A stretch of DNA of 64,000 bases. Source: CALEMW01 sp964343835 (GTDB taxonomy: Bacteria; Krumholzibacteriota; Krumholzibacteriia; LZORAL124-64-63). Positions 1-8,949 of the stretch are shown piece after piece. The translations under genes and the position numbers were made by a program. The stretch covers positions 62,001-126,000 of the forward strand of contig CAYFKR010000001.1 in NCBI GenBank assembly GCA_964343835.1, in the 5' to 3' direction. Position 1 is the stretch's first letter, and each line of letters starts with the position of its first letter. Under the pieces are notes generated by a model. The model saw only the letters and a program-made list of their open reading frames with translations, did not search any database and was not told the origin of the DNA.

Positions 1-1459
1 CCCAGCCCGGATCGAACGGCACGTCGTGGAGGCCGGCCTGGACCTCGACGGAGTAGGTCAGGTCGCCCGTCCCGTCGGGGAACGTCATGGTGCCGGCGCC
101 GCTCCAGCTGCCGGTGGCCACGGGCAGGCGCAGGTACTCCGGCGGGGGCGAGAACGTGACGTCCCAGCCCTCCTCCTGGTACCAGTCGTACTCGCGGAAT
201 CCCCGGAAGAGGATGGCGCTCGACGTCTTCGACATGTTGTCCCATTCCTGCCAATCCGCCGGATCGGAGGAGTGGATCCGGTAGCGGCGGAAGTCGGTGC
301 CGTTCTCCCACTCGTGCACGTAGCCGTACTCCTCGTAGCCGTCCTTGTCCGTGCCCTCGGAATACTGTCCCGCGAACACGGGCACGACGTCCTCCTCCAC
401 CGGGAAGTGGTCGGGGTCGCCCGCGACGGTGGCCGACCAGGTGAAGCCGGTGTCGTTGACGTTACCGTTGAGGTCCATGAACGAGTCGAACTCCACGGCG
501 AGGGTCATGCCGGCGGGCAGGGGCGAGACCAGGGGCACCGTGATGACGGTGCCGCCCTCGCTCCAGAGGGGCTCCTGTCCCAGCATGGACATCATGAGCT
601 GGGCGCTCACCCACACCGGCTCGAAGGACGGATCGATGGGTTCGTCGAAGGTCAGGCGCAGGAACCCGATGTCCGGGTCCATGACCGAGCCGTCGGCGGG
701 CTCCAGGGACAGCAGCTGCGGCGGGGTGGTGTCCAGGTCCTCGCCGGTGGTGAAGTCCACGGTGTGGGCCTGGTCGATGGCGGCGCCGTACGAACTCTCC
801 ACGGTCGGGGAGATGTCCACGCGGATCGCCGTCGTGGCCGGCAGGGGGTCGTCGGGATCCAGGCGGACCAGGCCGTCGCCCAGGTCGGTGAAGGTCACGG
901 GGTAGACGGTGGCCATGGGCCCGGGGCTCACCGACACGCCGTTCTCCACGGTGGTCATGTCCACGTCGCGGGAGAACTGGAGCATGATCATGGAGGTGCG
1001 GACCACGTCGGTGGCGCCGTCCTCGGGGGAGCTCCACAGCAGCGTGAAGACGGAGGTCTCGGTCCAGAACGACGACGTCACGGCCGCGGCCAGGGCGTTG
1101 CCCGCCACGTCGGTCAGGCCGACGCCGATGGTCACGGTGATCTCCGTACCCTCGGGCAGGCCGGAGTGCTCGATCTCCAGCACGCGGTCGTCCAGCCAGG
1201 TCAGGTCGGTGATGGTGCCGTGGCTGAGGGTGACGGCCCCGGTCACGCTGGCGGGATCCATGGCCTCGCTGAAGCCCACGTGGATCTCCTCGTCGGTCGA
1301 CACGCCGGAATCCCCGTCGGCGGGGTCCATGGAGACCACGAGGGGCGCCGTCGTGTCCTCCTCGGGAACGGTGGGATCGTCCGTCTCGTCGCAGGAGGCG
1401 AGCAGGAGCGCGGTGGTCGCGATCAGCAGCGGGATCGCGAAGGTCGGCAGTCTGCGCAT
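1..1459 (-). CDS. Lipoprotein with bacterial Ig-like (Big_5/SbsA-type) repeats, 3' end outside window
   Basis: The frame read leftwards from the ATG at 1459 stays open to the window edge, giving 486 residues without a stop, so the C-terminus is missing. The N-terminus is a lipoprotein signal peptide with a lipobox LASC (Cys23). Three successive Ig-like modules follow (about residues 38-135, 145-235, 245-340); each opens with a phrase such as SPEDGATDV or DPADGDSGV and has a 'F(S/D)(R/E)xxD' strand, as in Big_5/SbsA Ig-like domains. The remaining part is unrecognised and rich in Trp, Tyr and acidic residues. A GGAGG-like site lies just upstream of the start. It is divergent from the histidine kinase at 1618. 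It is probably an envelope-anchored surface protein; the ligand is unknown. Confidence 0.8.
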   Translation of the reverse strand, partial: MRRLPTFAIPLLIATTALLLASCDETDDPTVPEEDTTAPLVVSMDPADGDSGVSTDEEIHVGFSEAMDPASVTGAVTLSHGTITDLTWLDDRVLEIEHSGLPEGTEITVTIGVGLTDVAGNALAAAVTSSFWTETSVFTLLWSSPEDGATDVVRTSMIMLQFSRDVDMTTVENGVSVSPGPMATVYPVTFTDLGDGLVRLDPDDPLPATTAIRVDISPTVESSYGAAIDQAHTVDFTTGEDLDTTPPQLLSLEPADGSVMDPDIGFLRLTFDEPIDPSFEPVWVSAQLMMSMLGQEPLWSEGGTVITVPLVSPLPAGMTLAVEFDSFMDLNGNVNDTGFTWSATVAGDPDHFPVEEDVVPVFAGQYSEGTDKDGYEEYGYVHEWENGTDFRRYRIHSSDPADWQEWDNMSKTSSAILFRGFREYDWYQEEGWDVTFSPPPEYLRLPVATGSWSGAGTMTFPDGTGDLTYSVEVQAGLHDVPFDPGW

Positions 1460-1566
1460 GGCGGTTCCTCCGGTTGAAAGCGTGTGTTCATCCACATCGC
1501 CCAGTGTGCCGTTCCGTGATTCTGAAATCAATGGTTCATCCGGTTGTCGTCCCGGGGCCGGATCTG

Positions 1567-1575
1567 TGGTATTCC
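1567..1575 (+). promoter_or_regulatory. Candidate extended -10 element (TGGTATTCC)
   Basis: A TG, one base, then TATTCC lies 42 bases upstream of the kinase ATG at 1618. No convincing -35 is visible. It is listed because the same extended -10 arrangement recurs upstream of several other genes in the window; on its own it is weak. Confidence 0.22.
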
Positions 1576-1617
1576 TTACGTTCCTGCTGCAACTCGCCCA
1601 AAGCACCGGGGGGCACC

Positions 1618-3213
1618 ATGGCCACGACACCATCCGGAGAGCATCCGGTCGCCACGACATCCGTCCAGGGACGCGACGAGAACCTCAGCCGTTTCTTCGA
1701 GTACGTGAGCGACTTCCTGTTCGTGCTGGACGGGCAGGGCGCCATCATGCGCGTCAACTCGTCGGTACTGGAGCGCCTGGGCTACACCCTGGAGGAGCTG
1801 GTCGGCCAGCCGGTGCTCGTGGTCCATCCGCCCGAGCGGCGCGAGGAGGCCGGCCGCATCGTCCAGGAGATGGTGGCGGGCGGGCGCGAGACCTGCGACG
1901 TACCGCTGCAGACCAAGGACGGCGAATTGATTCCCGTGGAGACGCGGGTCACCGTGGGGACCTGGGACGGCGAGCCCGCCTTCTACGGCGTGAGCCGCGA
2001 CATCTCGGACCGGGTCCGGGCCGAGACCGAGCGTCTGGCCCTGGAGCGCCAGATCCTCCAGTCCCAGAAGCTCGAGAGCCTGGGCGTGCTGGCCGGCGGC
2101 ATCGCCCACGACTTCAACAACATCCTCATGTCGGTCATGGGCAACGCCAGCATGGCCCTGGACGAACTGCCCGCCACGTCTCCCGCCCGCAAGAGCATCC
2201 AGGACATCGAGGTGGCGTCGCGCCGGGCCGCCGAGCTCTGCCGCCAGATGCTGGCCTACTCGGGCAAGGGCAACTTCGTGATCGAGACCATCGACGTGGG
2301 CGGCCTGGTGGAGGAGATGGCCCATCTGCTCCAGACGTCGGTGTCCAAGAAGGCCCTGCTGCGCATCCGTCCCGAACCGTCGCTGCCGACCATCCGTGGC
2401 GACGCCTCCCAGATCCGACAGATCGCCATGAACCTGGTGATGAACGCGTCGGAGGCGGTGGAGGAGCGCAGCGGCATCATCACCCTGAGCACGGGCCTGG
2501 CCCGGTACACCAGGGACGAACTGGGCGAGATGGTGCTGGGCGAAGACCTGCAGGGCGGCGAGTACGTCTTCCTGGAGGTGGTCGACACCGGCTGCGGCAT
2601 GGACGAGGTCACTCTGGACCGGCTGTTCGAACCGTTCTTCACCACCAAGTTCACGGGCCGGGGACTGGGCATGTCGGCGGTACTCGGCATCGTGCGCGGT
2701 CACGGGGGAGCCGTGAGCGTCCAGAGCACCGTGGGCATGGGCACCACGTTCCGGGTCCTGTTCCCCCTGGCGGCGGACGCCGTCGAGGATCCCATGGAGC
2801 AGAGCGTCGACGCCGCCGTCTGGCGGGGCCAGGGTCACGTGCTGCTGGTGGACGACGAGGAGACGGTGCGCACCCTCGCCCGCCGTATGCTCGAACGCAT
2901 CGGCTACACGGTCTCCACGGCGGAGGATGGCCGGGAGGCGCTGGAAGTCTACCGGGAGCGCATGGACGAGATCGATTTCGTGCTGCTGGACCTCACCATG
3001 CCCCGCATGGACGGCCGGGAGGCCTTCGAGGCGCTGCGCGAGATGGACCCGTCGGTCACGGTGATCGTGTCGAGCGGCTACACCGAGCACGAGATCCAGA
3101 GCCGCTTCCAGGCCAGCCGTCCCGACGGCTTCGTGCAGAAGCCGTACTCCTTGACGACGTTGAGGGAGTTCCTGCACCGCTTCCACGACGACGGCGCCAG
3201 TTCGGGCCTCTGA
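1618..3213 (+). CDS. Soluble PAS-domain hybrid sensor histidine kinase with C-terminal receiver
   Basis: 531 residues from the ATG at 1618; the frame is open further upstream but that part has no domain-like sequence. Order of domains: a PAS domain at about 20-130; a dimerisation/phosphoacceptor helix with GGIAHDFNN (His164); a HATPase_c domain with N box (Asn276), DTGCGM G1 box (Asp323) and GRGLGMS G2 box; and a response-regulator receiver from about 407, with acidic pair Asp412/Asp413, phosphoacceptor Asp458 in LLDLTMP and Lys508 in QKPYS. No membrane segment is present, so it should sense a cytoplasmic signal through PAS. No separate output regulator is encoded next to it. It ends directly against the oppositely oriented CHAT gene, with no base between the two stop codons. 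Confidence 0.9.
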   Translation: MATTPSGEHPVATTSVQGRDENLSRFFEYVSDFLFVLDGQGAIMRVNSSVLERLGYTLEELVGQPVLVVHPPERREEAGRIVQEMVAGGRETCDVPLQTKDGELIPVETRVTVGTWDGEPAFYGVSRDISDRVRAETERLALERQILQSQKLESLGVLAGGIAHDFNNILMSVMGNASMALDELPATSPARKSIQDIEVASRRAAELCRQMLAYSGKGNFVIETIDVGGLVEEMAHLLQTSVSKKALLRIRPEPSLPTIRGDASQIRQIAMNLVMNASEAVEERSGIITLSTGLARYTRDELGEMVLGEDLQGGEYVFLEVVDTGCGMDEVTLDRLFEPFFTTKFTGRGLGMSAVLGIVRGHGGAVSVQSTVGMGTTFRVLFPLAADAVEDPMEQSVDAAVWRGQGHVLLVDDEETVRTLARRMLERIGYTVSTAEDGREALEVYRERMDEIDFVLLDLTMPRMDGREAFEALREMDPSVTVIVSSGYTEHEIQSRFQASRPDGFVQKPYSLTTLREFLHRFHDDGASSGL

Positions 3214-5997
3214 TCAGAACCCCGGGTCCGTCGTGACCAGGACCAGGGATCCCCACCAGTAGGGATGGGCCGTCGTGTCCGTCCCCTTCATCAGCGGCTC
3301 GCGCGCCCTGCGCAGGGCCCGGGCCAGGTTCCACACGCCGGCGTCGTCGGCAACGTCCTCCACGAACGCTTCCATCACCGGCACGATGGCCTCGTCGTCC
3401 ACCCGCCACAGGGTCTGCACGGTGCTGCGGGCGCCCGCGTCCAGGAACACGTCGCCGAAGGCCGGGGCGGTCCTGGCGCCGGTCACGTAGGGCGTGCCGC
3501 TGGAGCAGCCCGACAGGACCACCAGCTCGCAGCCGGAGAGGTCGAGGGCGAGGATGTCGCTCATCTCCAGGATCGAGTCCTCGAACCTGCCGCGGCCGGA
3601 CGAGCTGACCAGGGGGATGCACTTCAGGAACGGCGATTCGGCGCGGCTCACGACATGGCTGGCGAAGTACAGGCGCGAGGCGTCTTCCGCCCCGCGGAGC
3701 ACGCGCGCCTTGTCGGCCGCACGGCCGGCCAGCAGGTGCGATCCGGGCCAGGCGTTCACGACCGTCCGTCCCTCGGCCTCGGCTCCGGGCAGGTCGGACA
3801 GGCCGGAGAGGTGCCGACGCACGTCCATGTCGATGGTGGGGTTGGCCACCACCAGGGGGGAGGCGGGGGCGGTGGCGGTGCCGCAGCCGTCGTAGCGCAG
3901 CTTGACCAGGTCGGTCGACTCGCCCAGGCGGCGCCCGTCGGTCAGGGGCAGGATGCCGAAGGGGAGGGACTCGAGCACGTCGTCGGCCATCACCACGAGG
4001 CGCTCGGGCGGGTCGTCCAGGACCGAGGCCGGCAGCAGGGCCCGGGCCAGGGCGCCGGCCACGAGTTCGGTGTTCGACGGCAGGAGCGCCTCAGGGTCGC
4101 CGGGGTGGCGGGAGGCGGTGGACAGCAGGTCGGCGGTGAGGGTGCGGAGGTCGGCGGAACCCGTCGCCACGGGGCCGCGCTCGACGGCGCCGTCGGCCAC
4201 GCTCCAGCGGACGGCCCCGTCATCGGTGACCAGGTAGGCGAGCAGCACCGTTCCGCTGCCGGCGTCCCGTGAGGCGGCCAGCGCCCGGTCCTCGAACCCG
4301 GCGTGCTCGTCGCCCCGGACCCAGGAGCGGATCCAGGAGACGGGGTCGGTGTCTGCGACGGGGGGAGGCGGCGCATCACCGGGGGCCACGTGCCGCGCGA
4401 TCAGGGCTCGCCACCGGTTCTCGAAGGCGACACCGAGGGCGGGGTCGTGGGCGATGATGCCGTGGATGGTCCAGCGCAGGGCGTCGAAGCGGTCCAGGGC
4501 CAGGTAGGTGGTCACAGTGTGGTCGCTGCAGCGCAGGGCGTGGTCCAGGGTCGCGAAGGCGTCGGCCAGGGCGGCCGTCGCCCGGCCGTCGTGCGGTCGC
4601 GCCAGGGCGATGCGGAGGCGCAGGTCCGCGGCTTCGGCGGACTTGGCGATGTCTCCCGGCCGGATCCCGGCCTCGGCGTCGTCCAGGGCCGCCAGGTGGC
4701 GTTCCGCCTCGTCGTAGCGACCGGCCGTCACGGCGATGCGGGCCAGCAGCAGTTCGAACCGGGCCGCCATGAACGGCAGGTTGTTGTCCCGGGAATGGGC
4801 CAGCCCGGCCGAGGCCCGATCCAGCGCCTCCTCGTGCCGTCCGCTCTCCAGGAGCATGCCTGCGTATTCGTGATGCACCGACGCGTAGTTCTCGTGGATC
4901 GGCCTGGGTTGCACGCTGCCGGCGAGGCGTTCCATGACGCGGAGGGCGTCGCCGCGGCTTCCCGACGCGAACAGCGAACGCCCCTTGGCCAGCTGCAGCT
5001 TCCACTGCAGGTAGTCGCGCTGGAAGGGCTCCAGGTGATAGGGGGGGCGATCGCCCAGGATCTCGCCCTCGGCCACCAGGTCCTCGATCATGGTCCAGCA
5101 ACCCATCCGGTCCAGGAAGTCGATCTCGGCCAGCAGCCAGCGCAGCTCCAGTCCTCCGCCCTTCAGGCGGCGGCATTCGTCGCGGGCCTCGCGGAGCATC
5201 AGGTAGGCGGCCCCGATGCGGCCCGACTGCGACAGGTACGCCGAGCGGAACGCCCGGATCCTTGCGGCCTGGTAGGCCAGCCGCGCCCGGTCCGCGATGC
5301 CCTGGGCCATGTCCAGGCAGATGGCGGTGGAGTCGGGCCGGCCCGAGCGGTCGTGGAATTCGGCCAGGGCGCCGAGGATCTGGCAGGACGTCCAGGCGTC
5401 GCCGGTGCGGCGTGCGTCGGCCAGGGCCGTCTCCAGGCGGGCGCGGGTCATGCCCGGCAGGCCCTGGTTCGTGTGGATGCGGGCCAGCATCTCGTTGAGG
5501 GCGGTGGCGTACCAGTCATGCTCCATCCGCTCGACGGTTTCGAAGGCGGCTGTCAGTTCGGCCACCTTGACCGAGTCGGGGACGGCGGCGTCGGCGTACA
5601 CGGATCTCAGGCGCTGCCATTCCACGGCCCAGGCCGCCAGGTCGGCGGGCGTGTTGCGGGACAGGACGTCCACGATGTGACGTCGGAACGGCGTGCCGAG
5701 GATCCGCTCCGTCGCGTCGGCCAGGCGGTCGATGTGGGGACGGACCGCCTCCAGGGCGCCGGGCACACCGTTGGTCGCCGAGATCGTGAGCTGGTGCCAG
5801 CCCGCCGTCAGACGGGGCTCGCCCATGTGCTCGGCCATCTCGAGGAAGCGCTCGTCGTCGTCGGTGCGCAGCAGGGTTCGGATGTCGTCGTCGAGGTCGG
5901 GGGCGTAGCGGTCGAGGTCGTCGCCGCGGAAGCAACCCGGCGATACGAGCAGGGCCCCCGCGAGCAGGAGGATGGGGATTGCGATGCGGACGTTCAT
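3214..5997 (-). CDS. TPR-CHAT lipoprotein (caspase-like peptidase fold)
   Basis: 927 residues from the ATG at 5997, chosen because it begins a lipoprotein signal peptide (lipobox SPGC) directly; the frame upstream is not signal-like. Residues ~30-560 are helical, TPR-like repeats. The C-terminal ~300 residues form a CHAT domain: the putative catalytic His781 lies in YFASHVVSRAES and Cys831 in LVVLSGCSSG, followed by the usual 'AxGArSTVqTLWrVDDEA' region and the closing HPYWWGSLVLV. CHAT proteins are caspase/separase-clan peptidases, often activated through TPR partners. Being lipid-anchored places this one outside the cytoplasm, which is less usual than the cytosolic TPR-CHAT effectors. Both dyad residues are present, so activity is plausible. 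The substrate is unknown. Confidence 0.87.
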   Translation of the reverse strand: MNVRIAIPILLLAGALLVSPGCFRGDDLDRYAPDLDDDIRTLLRTDDDERFLEMAEHMGEPRLTAGWHQLTISATNGVPGALEAVRPHIDRLADATERILGTPFRRHIVDVLSRNTPADLAAWAVEWQRLRSVYADAAVPDSVKVAELTAAFETVERMEHDWYATALNEMLARIHTNQGLPGMTRARLETALADARRTGDAWTSCQILGALAEFHDRSGRPDSTAICLDMAQGIADRARLAYQAARIRAFRSAYLSQSGRIGAAYLMLREARDECRRLKGGGLELRWLLAEIDFLDRMGCWTMIEDLVAEGEILGDRPPYHLEPFQRDYLQWKLQLAKGRSLFASGSRGDALRVMERLAGSVQPRPIHENYASVHHEYAGMLLESGRHEEALDRASAGLAHSRDNNLPFMAARFELLLARIAVTAGRYDEAERHLAALDDAEAGIRPGDIAKSAEAADLRLRIALARPHDGRATAALADAFATLDHALRCSDHTVTTYLALDRFDALRWTIHGIIAHDPALGVAFENRWRALIARHVAPGDAPPPPVADTDPVSWIRSWVRGDEHAGFEDRALAASRDAGSGTVLLAYLVTDDGAVRWSVADGAVERGPVATGSADLRTLTADLLSTASRHPGDPEALLPSNTELVAGALARALLPASVLDDPPERLVVMADDVLESLPFGILPLTDGRRLGESTDLVKLRYDGCGTATAPASPLVVANPTIDMDVRRHLSGLSDLPGAEAEGRTVVNAWPGSHLLAGRAADKARVLRGAEDASRLYFASHVVSRAESPFLKCIPLVSSSGRGRFEDSILEMSDILALDLSGCELVVLSGCSSGTPYVTGARTAPAFGDVFLDAGARSTVQTLWRVDDEAIVPVMEAFVEDVADDAGVWNLARALRRAREPLMKGTDTTAHPYWWGSLVLVTTDPGF

Positions 5998-6075
5998 GCT
6001 CGGCCGTCGTGTCGAGATGGATGGATGGGCGATGCCGATGATCCTACGGCACCGCGCCCATCGGCGCAAACGCCA

Positions 6076-7497
6076 TCACCGTCCGCTCATGCCGACCAGG
6101 GGCGTCACGACCAGCGAGGTCATCATGCCCAGGGTGCCCGCTTCGGGAGACGGGCGGCCTGCGGCGTAGAGCCCCAGGCACACCGCCAGCCCCAGCACCG
6201 AGCCGGCTACGGCGCCGGTTCGACCGACGCGCCGGGTGAACAGGCCCCACAGGAACGGCCCCAGGAACACCGAGCCGATGGCCCCCCAGGAGATGCCCAG
6301 GATGGCCACGATGGTCGACGGCCGCATCCACGCCAGCACCACCGAGATCAGCACGAACAGGGCGCTGCCCAGGCGCATCAGGGCGGTGAGGCGGGCGTCG
6401 TCGGCGTCGCGGGACACGAAGCCCGCGTACAGGTCCTTCACCACCGAGGAACTGGCGATCAGCACCAGCGCCGCCAGGGTCGACATGCTGGCCGAGAGGA
6501 TCAGCAGCAGCATGACCACCGACAGCGATTCCGGCACGACCCGTGCCAGGAGCTCGGGCATGAGGGCGTCGAAGACCGGTCGGCCGTCGGCGAAGGCGGC
6601 CGGCGCCGATTCCGGCGACAGGAACAGCCGCGCCGTCGAGCCCACGAAGTAGGCCACGCCGCCGATGAGCAGGGCGAAGCACGTGGACGCCACCATGCCG
6701 ATCCGCACCGCCCGTCGGTCCTTGATGGCGTAGAACTTCTGCACGAGCTGGGGCATGCCCAGGGGCGCGATGCTGGTCAGGAACACCAAGCAGAACAGGG
6801 ACCACGCTCCCGGCGGCCCCACCGGCGCCGTGAGGCGCGGGTCGATGGCGCGCAGCGATTCCGTGATGGCCGCCGCACCGCCGCTGGCGTCGAGGGTGAA
6901 GAACAGCAGGATCGTCACGCCCACCAGCATGATCATGCCGAAGACCACATCGATCATGGCCATGGAACGGTAGCCGCCCAGCACCAGGTACAGGGCCGTG
7001 AAGCCGCCCATGAGCACCAGGGCGAGGGTGTAGTCGATGCCGAAGTTGGAGCGGAACAGGTACGACAGCCCCATGAACACGGCCGACGTGTAGGGGATGA
7101 AGAACACGAAGATGCTCACGGCCGCGAAGAGCTTCAGGAAGCGGCTGCCGTAGCGCACCTCGAAGAACTCGGCCATGGTGGACACGCCGTACTCGGTGGA
7201 CATGCTCTTGATGCGCCAGCCCAGCACGCCCCACACCAGCAGCACGCCCACCAGGGCGTTGCCCAGGGCGATCCACAGGCCCGAGTACCCGAATCCCCAG
7301 CCGATCTTGCCGGCGAACCCGATGAACAGCACGGCCGAGAAGTAGGCCGTGGCGTAGGTGAAGGCCGTCATCCACGGGCCCACCTGGCCGCCGCCCAGGA
7401 AGAAATCCTTGAAGGAGGTGGTGCGGCGCAGTCCGGCCACGCCGACGCCCACGATCATCAGGGCGTACAGGGCGATCACCACGGTCTTGACGATCAT
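6076..7497 (-). CDS. Sodium:solute symporter family (SSS) transporter
   Basis: 473 residues, almost entirely hydrophobic with about 12-13 predicted membrane helices. The SSS-family layout is recognisable: an N-terminal helix with LRRTTSFKDFFLGGG, then the family-typical ATAYFSAVLFIGFAGK, and the LGGYRSMAMIDVVFG signature region near the middle. It should import a small solute (sugar, amino acid, proline or carboxylate) with sodium; the substrate cannot be read from the sequence. The start has a good GGAGG seven bases upstream. It lies 54 bases downstream of the alginate-export-like porin gene on the same strand, which suggests paired outer- and inner-membrane uptake of one substrate. Confidence 0.9.
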   Translation of the reverse strand: MIVKTVVIALYALMIVGVGVAGLRRTTSFKDFFLGGGQVGPWMTAFTYATAYFSAVLFIGFAGKIGWGFGYSGLWIALGNALVGVLLVWGVLGWRIKSMSTEYGVSTMAEFFEVRYGSRFLKLFAAVSIFVFFIPYTSAVFMGLSYLFRSNFGIDYTLALVLMGGFTALYLVLGGYRSMAMIDVVFGMIMLVGVTILLFFTLDASGGAAAITESLRAIDPRLTAPVGPPGAWSLFCLVFLTSIAPLGMPQLVQKFYAIKDRRAVRIGMVASTCFALLIGGVAYFVGSTARLFLSPESAPAAFADGRPVFDALMPELLARVVPESLSVVMLLLILSASMSTLAALVLIASSSVVKDLYAGFVSRDADDARLTALMRLGSALFVLISVVLAWMRPSTIVAILGISWGAIGSVFLGPFLWGLFTRRVGRTGAVAGSVLGLAVCLGLYAAGRPSPEAGTLGMMTSLVVTPLVGMSGR

Positions 7498-7531
7498 CTC
7501 GGGTCCTCCGGTCGGATCAGGAGTCCAGGGC

Positions 7532-7565
7532 CGATCAGAAATCCAGGTCGATCAGAAATCCAGGT
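7532..7565. repeat. 17-bp perfect tandem duplication at gene 3' end
   Basis: The 17-mer CGATCAGAAATCCAGGT occurs twice head to tail (7532-7548 and 7549-7565), and a third, decayed 18-bp copy lies on the low-coordinate side around 7513-7531. On the minus strand the unit contains the last codons (IDLDF) and stop of the barrel gene, so the duplication repeats the coding tail beyond the true stop. Confidence 0.85.
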
Positions 7566-8826
7566 CGATCTCCCAGAAGAGTTCGGTGACGGGGTCCGCG
7601 TCCGGGCCGTAGGCGGCGCCGGGAGTCAGTCGGGCCGCATAGACAGCGAACGAGAGCTCGCGGCTCCAGCGCCACTTGGCCGAGAACTGGAGCAGGTCGC
7701 CGATGTCGTCGGAGTCGGCGGCCGTGCGGTGGGTGCGCAGGAGGGACCACCAGGCCCTGAGGTTCAGGGCGTCGAATGGCGCCAGGGCGAAACCCGCCGA
7801 GGGCATCACCAGGTTGCCGTAGACGACCTCGCCCATCTGGCTGCTGCCGTCGGCGTAGCCGGGATCGTAGCCGCTCACGGCGTTGCCTGCGCCCAGGTTG
7901 AGGTTGGTCCAGGCCAGCAGGTCGCCGTAGCGGGGCCAGCCGCCGTGGATCACGTCCCAGCGCTCGTTCGTGTCGAGGGTGGCGGGGTCGTCGCCGCTCA
8001 GGGCGGTCAGGCCGCCGAAGATCCGCAGGCCGGCGGGGGAGCCGGGAGCGTCGAATCCGAATTCGGAGGTGAATCCCCAGGCCTCGAGGTCCTGGCACGG
8101 GCAGGCGTCGCCGCGTTGCAGGGCGCCTTCCACGCTCCAGTCCAGGACGCCGAGGTCGCCGGCCAGGCGGGAGCCGTACACGAACACGTCGCGGTCCAGG
8201 TTCTGGTCGGTGCGGCGCAGGGCGTAGAGGTCGCGGAGGAAGGGGGCGTCGCCGGCCGTGTAGTAGAGGCCCTGGAGGGTCACGTCGTCACCGGAGGCGT
8301 CGTCGCGGCGGTTCTCCTGGTCCTTGAAGTGGAGCAGGTCGACGGTTCCAGCGCCGCCCAGGTCCCAGCTCGCCCGCACGCCGTCCAGGTAGGCGGAGGT
8401 GGAAGCCGTCTGGGACTGGCCGTCGAAGAGCACGAAGCCCGTGCCGTACATCACGTCCTGGCGGCCGGCCTGCAGGGTCATGGGCAGGCCGAAGAGGCCG
8501 GGGACCCGCACCCAGGCCGCGTCCACGAACACCTTGTCGCTCTTGTTGTCGGCTTCCCATCCATCGGGGTAGGTCACGCCCTCGCCGAAGTGCTGGTTGG
8601 CGAAGCGAATGTAGGCGGTCACGTCGCGGTCGAGGGCGGCGGTGCACCACAGGCGGGTGCGCTGGCGGAGGACCGACCAGCGGTCGCCGTCGACATCGGA
8701 GTCGACATCCCACATGTTCTCCAGGGCGTAGCCCCGCACGCGGACCTCGCCGCCCCACTCGAGGTCGGTGGCGGACGCGGGCAGCGCGGCGGCGAGGATC
8801 AGCACGGTCAGCAGGAGGGAACGCAC
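7552..8826 (-). CDS. Alginate-export-family outer-membrane beta-barrel protein
   Basis: 424 residues starting at a GTG (8826) preceded by GGGAG at six bases. A signal peptide is evident (hydrophobic stretch then PASA|TDLEW). The mature part alternates polar and hydrophobic residues, contains features of the alginate-export/AlgE-like porin family such as LRQRTRLWCTAALDRDVTAY and YLDGVRASWDL, and ends in Phe (EIDLDF) as outer-membrane barrels do. It probably forms an outer-membrane pore for an anionic or saccharide substrate. It shares a transcription direction with the downstream sodium symporter. The family name does not prove alginate; no alginate biosynthesis genes are in the window. Confidence 0.82.
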   Translation of the reverse strand: MRSLLLTVLILAAALPASATDLEWGGEVRVRGYALENMWDVDSDVDGDRWSVLRQRTRLWCTAALDRDVTAYIRFANQHFGEGVTYPDGWEADNKSDKVFVDAAWVRVPGLFGLPMTLQAGRQDVMYGTGFVLFDGQSQTASTSAYLDGVRASWDLGGAGTVDLLHFKDQENRRDDASGDDVTLQGLYYTAGDAPFLRDLYALRRTDQNLDRDVFVYGSRLAGDLGVLDWSVEGALQRGDACPCQDLEAWGFTSEFGFDAPGSPAGLRIFGGLTALSGDDPATLDTNERWDVIHGGWPRYGDLLAWTNLNLGAGNAVSGYDPGYADGSSQMGEVVYGNLVMPSAGFALAPFDALNLRAWWSLLRTHRTAADSDDIGDLLQFSAKWRWSRELSFAVYAARLTPGAAYGPDADPVTELFWEIDLDF

Positions 8827-8886
8827 GGCGGACTCCCGTCGTTGAGGTCGGTCGCGGCGACGTCATGAAACATGGAATTCATCCCA

Positions 8887-8912
8887 CGGAAAACCAAGGT
8901 CACGTTTTTCCG
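8887..8912. promoter_or_regulatory. Inverted repeat in divergent promoter region
   Basis: CGGAAAA at 8887-8893 and TTTTCCG at 8906-8912 form a perfect 7-bp inverted repeat with a 12-base spacer. It sits in the 123-base region between the divergent barrel gene and the ECF sigma gene. It could be an operator for either gene; no regulator is identified. Confidence 0.3.
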
Positions 8913-8949
8913 GTTCGCGCGTAGAGGATGACGAACCGACCACCCGATC

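Noticed and set aside
7532..7565. Attachment site or IS target duplication
   Set aside because: The two copies are directly tandem with nothing between them, and no integrase or transposase is in the window.
4303..8868. A 1,521-codon open frame on the plus strand opposite the CHAT, symporter and barrel genes
   Set aside because: It is an antisense shadow of three well-supported genes in GC-rich DNA, with extreme Gly/His/Gln/Val composition and no domain.
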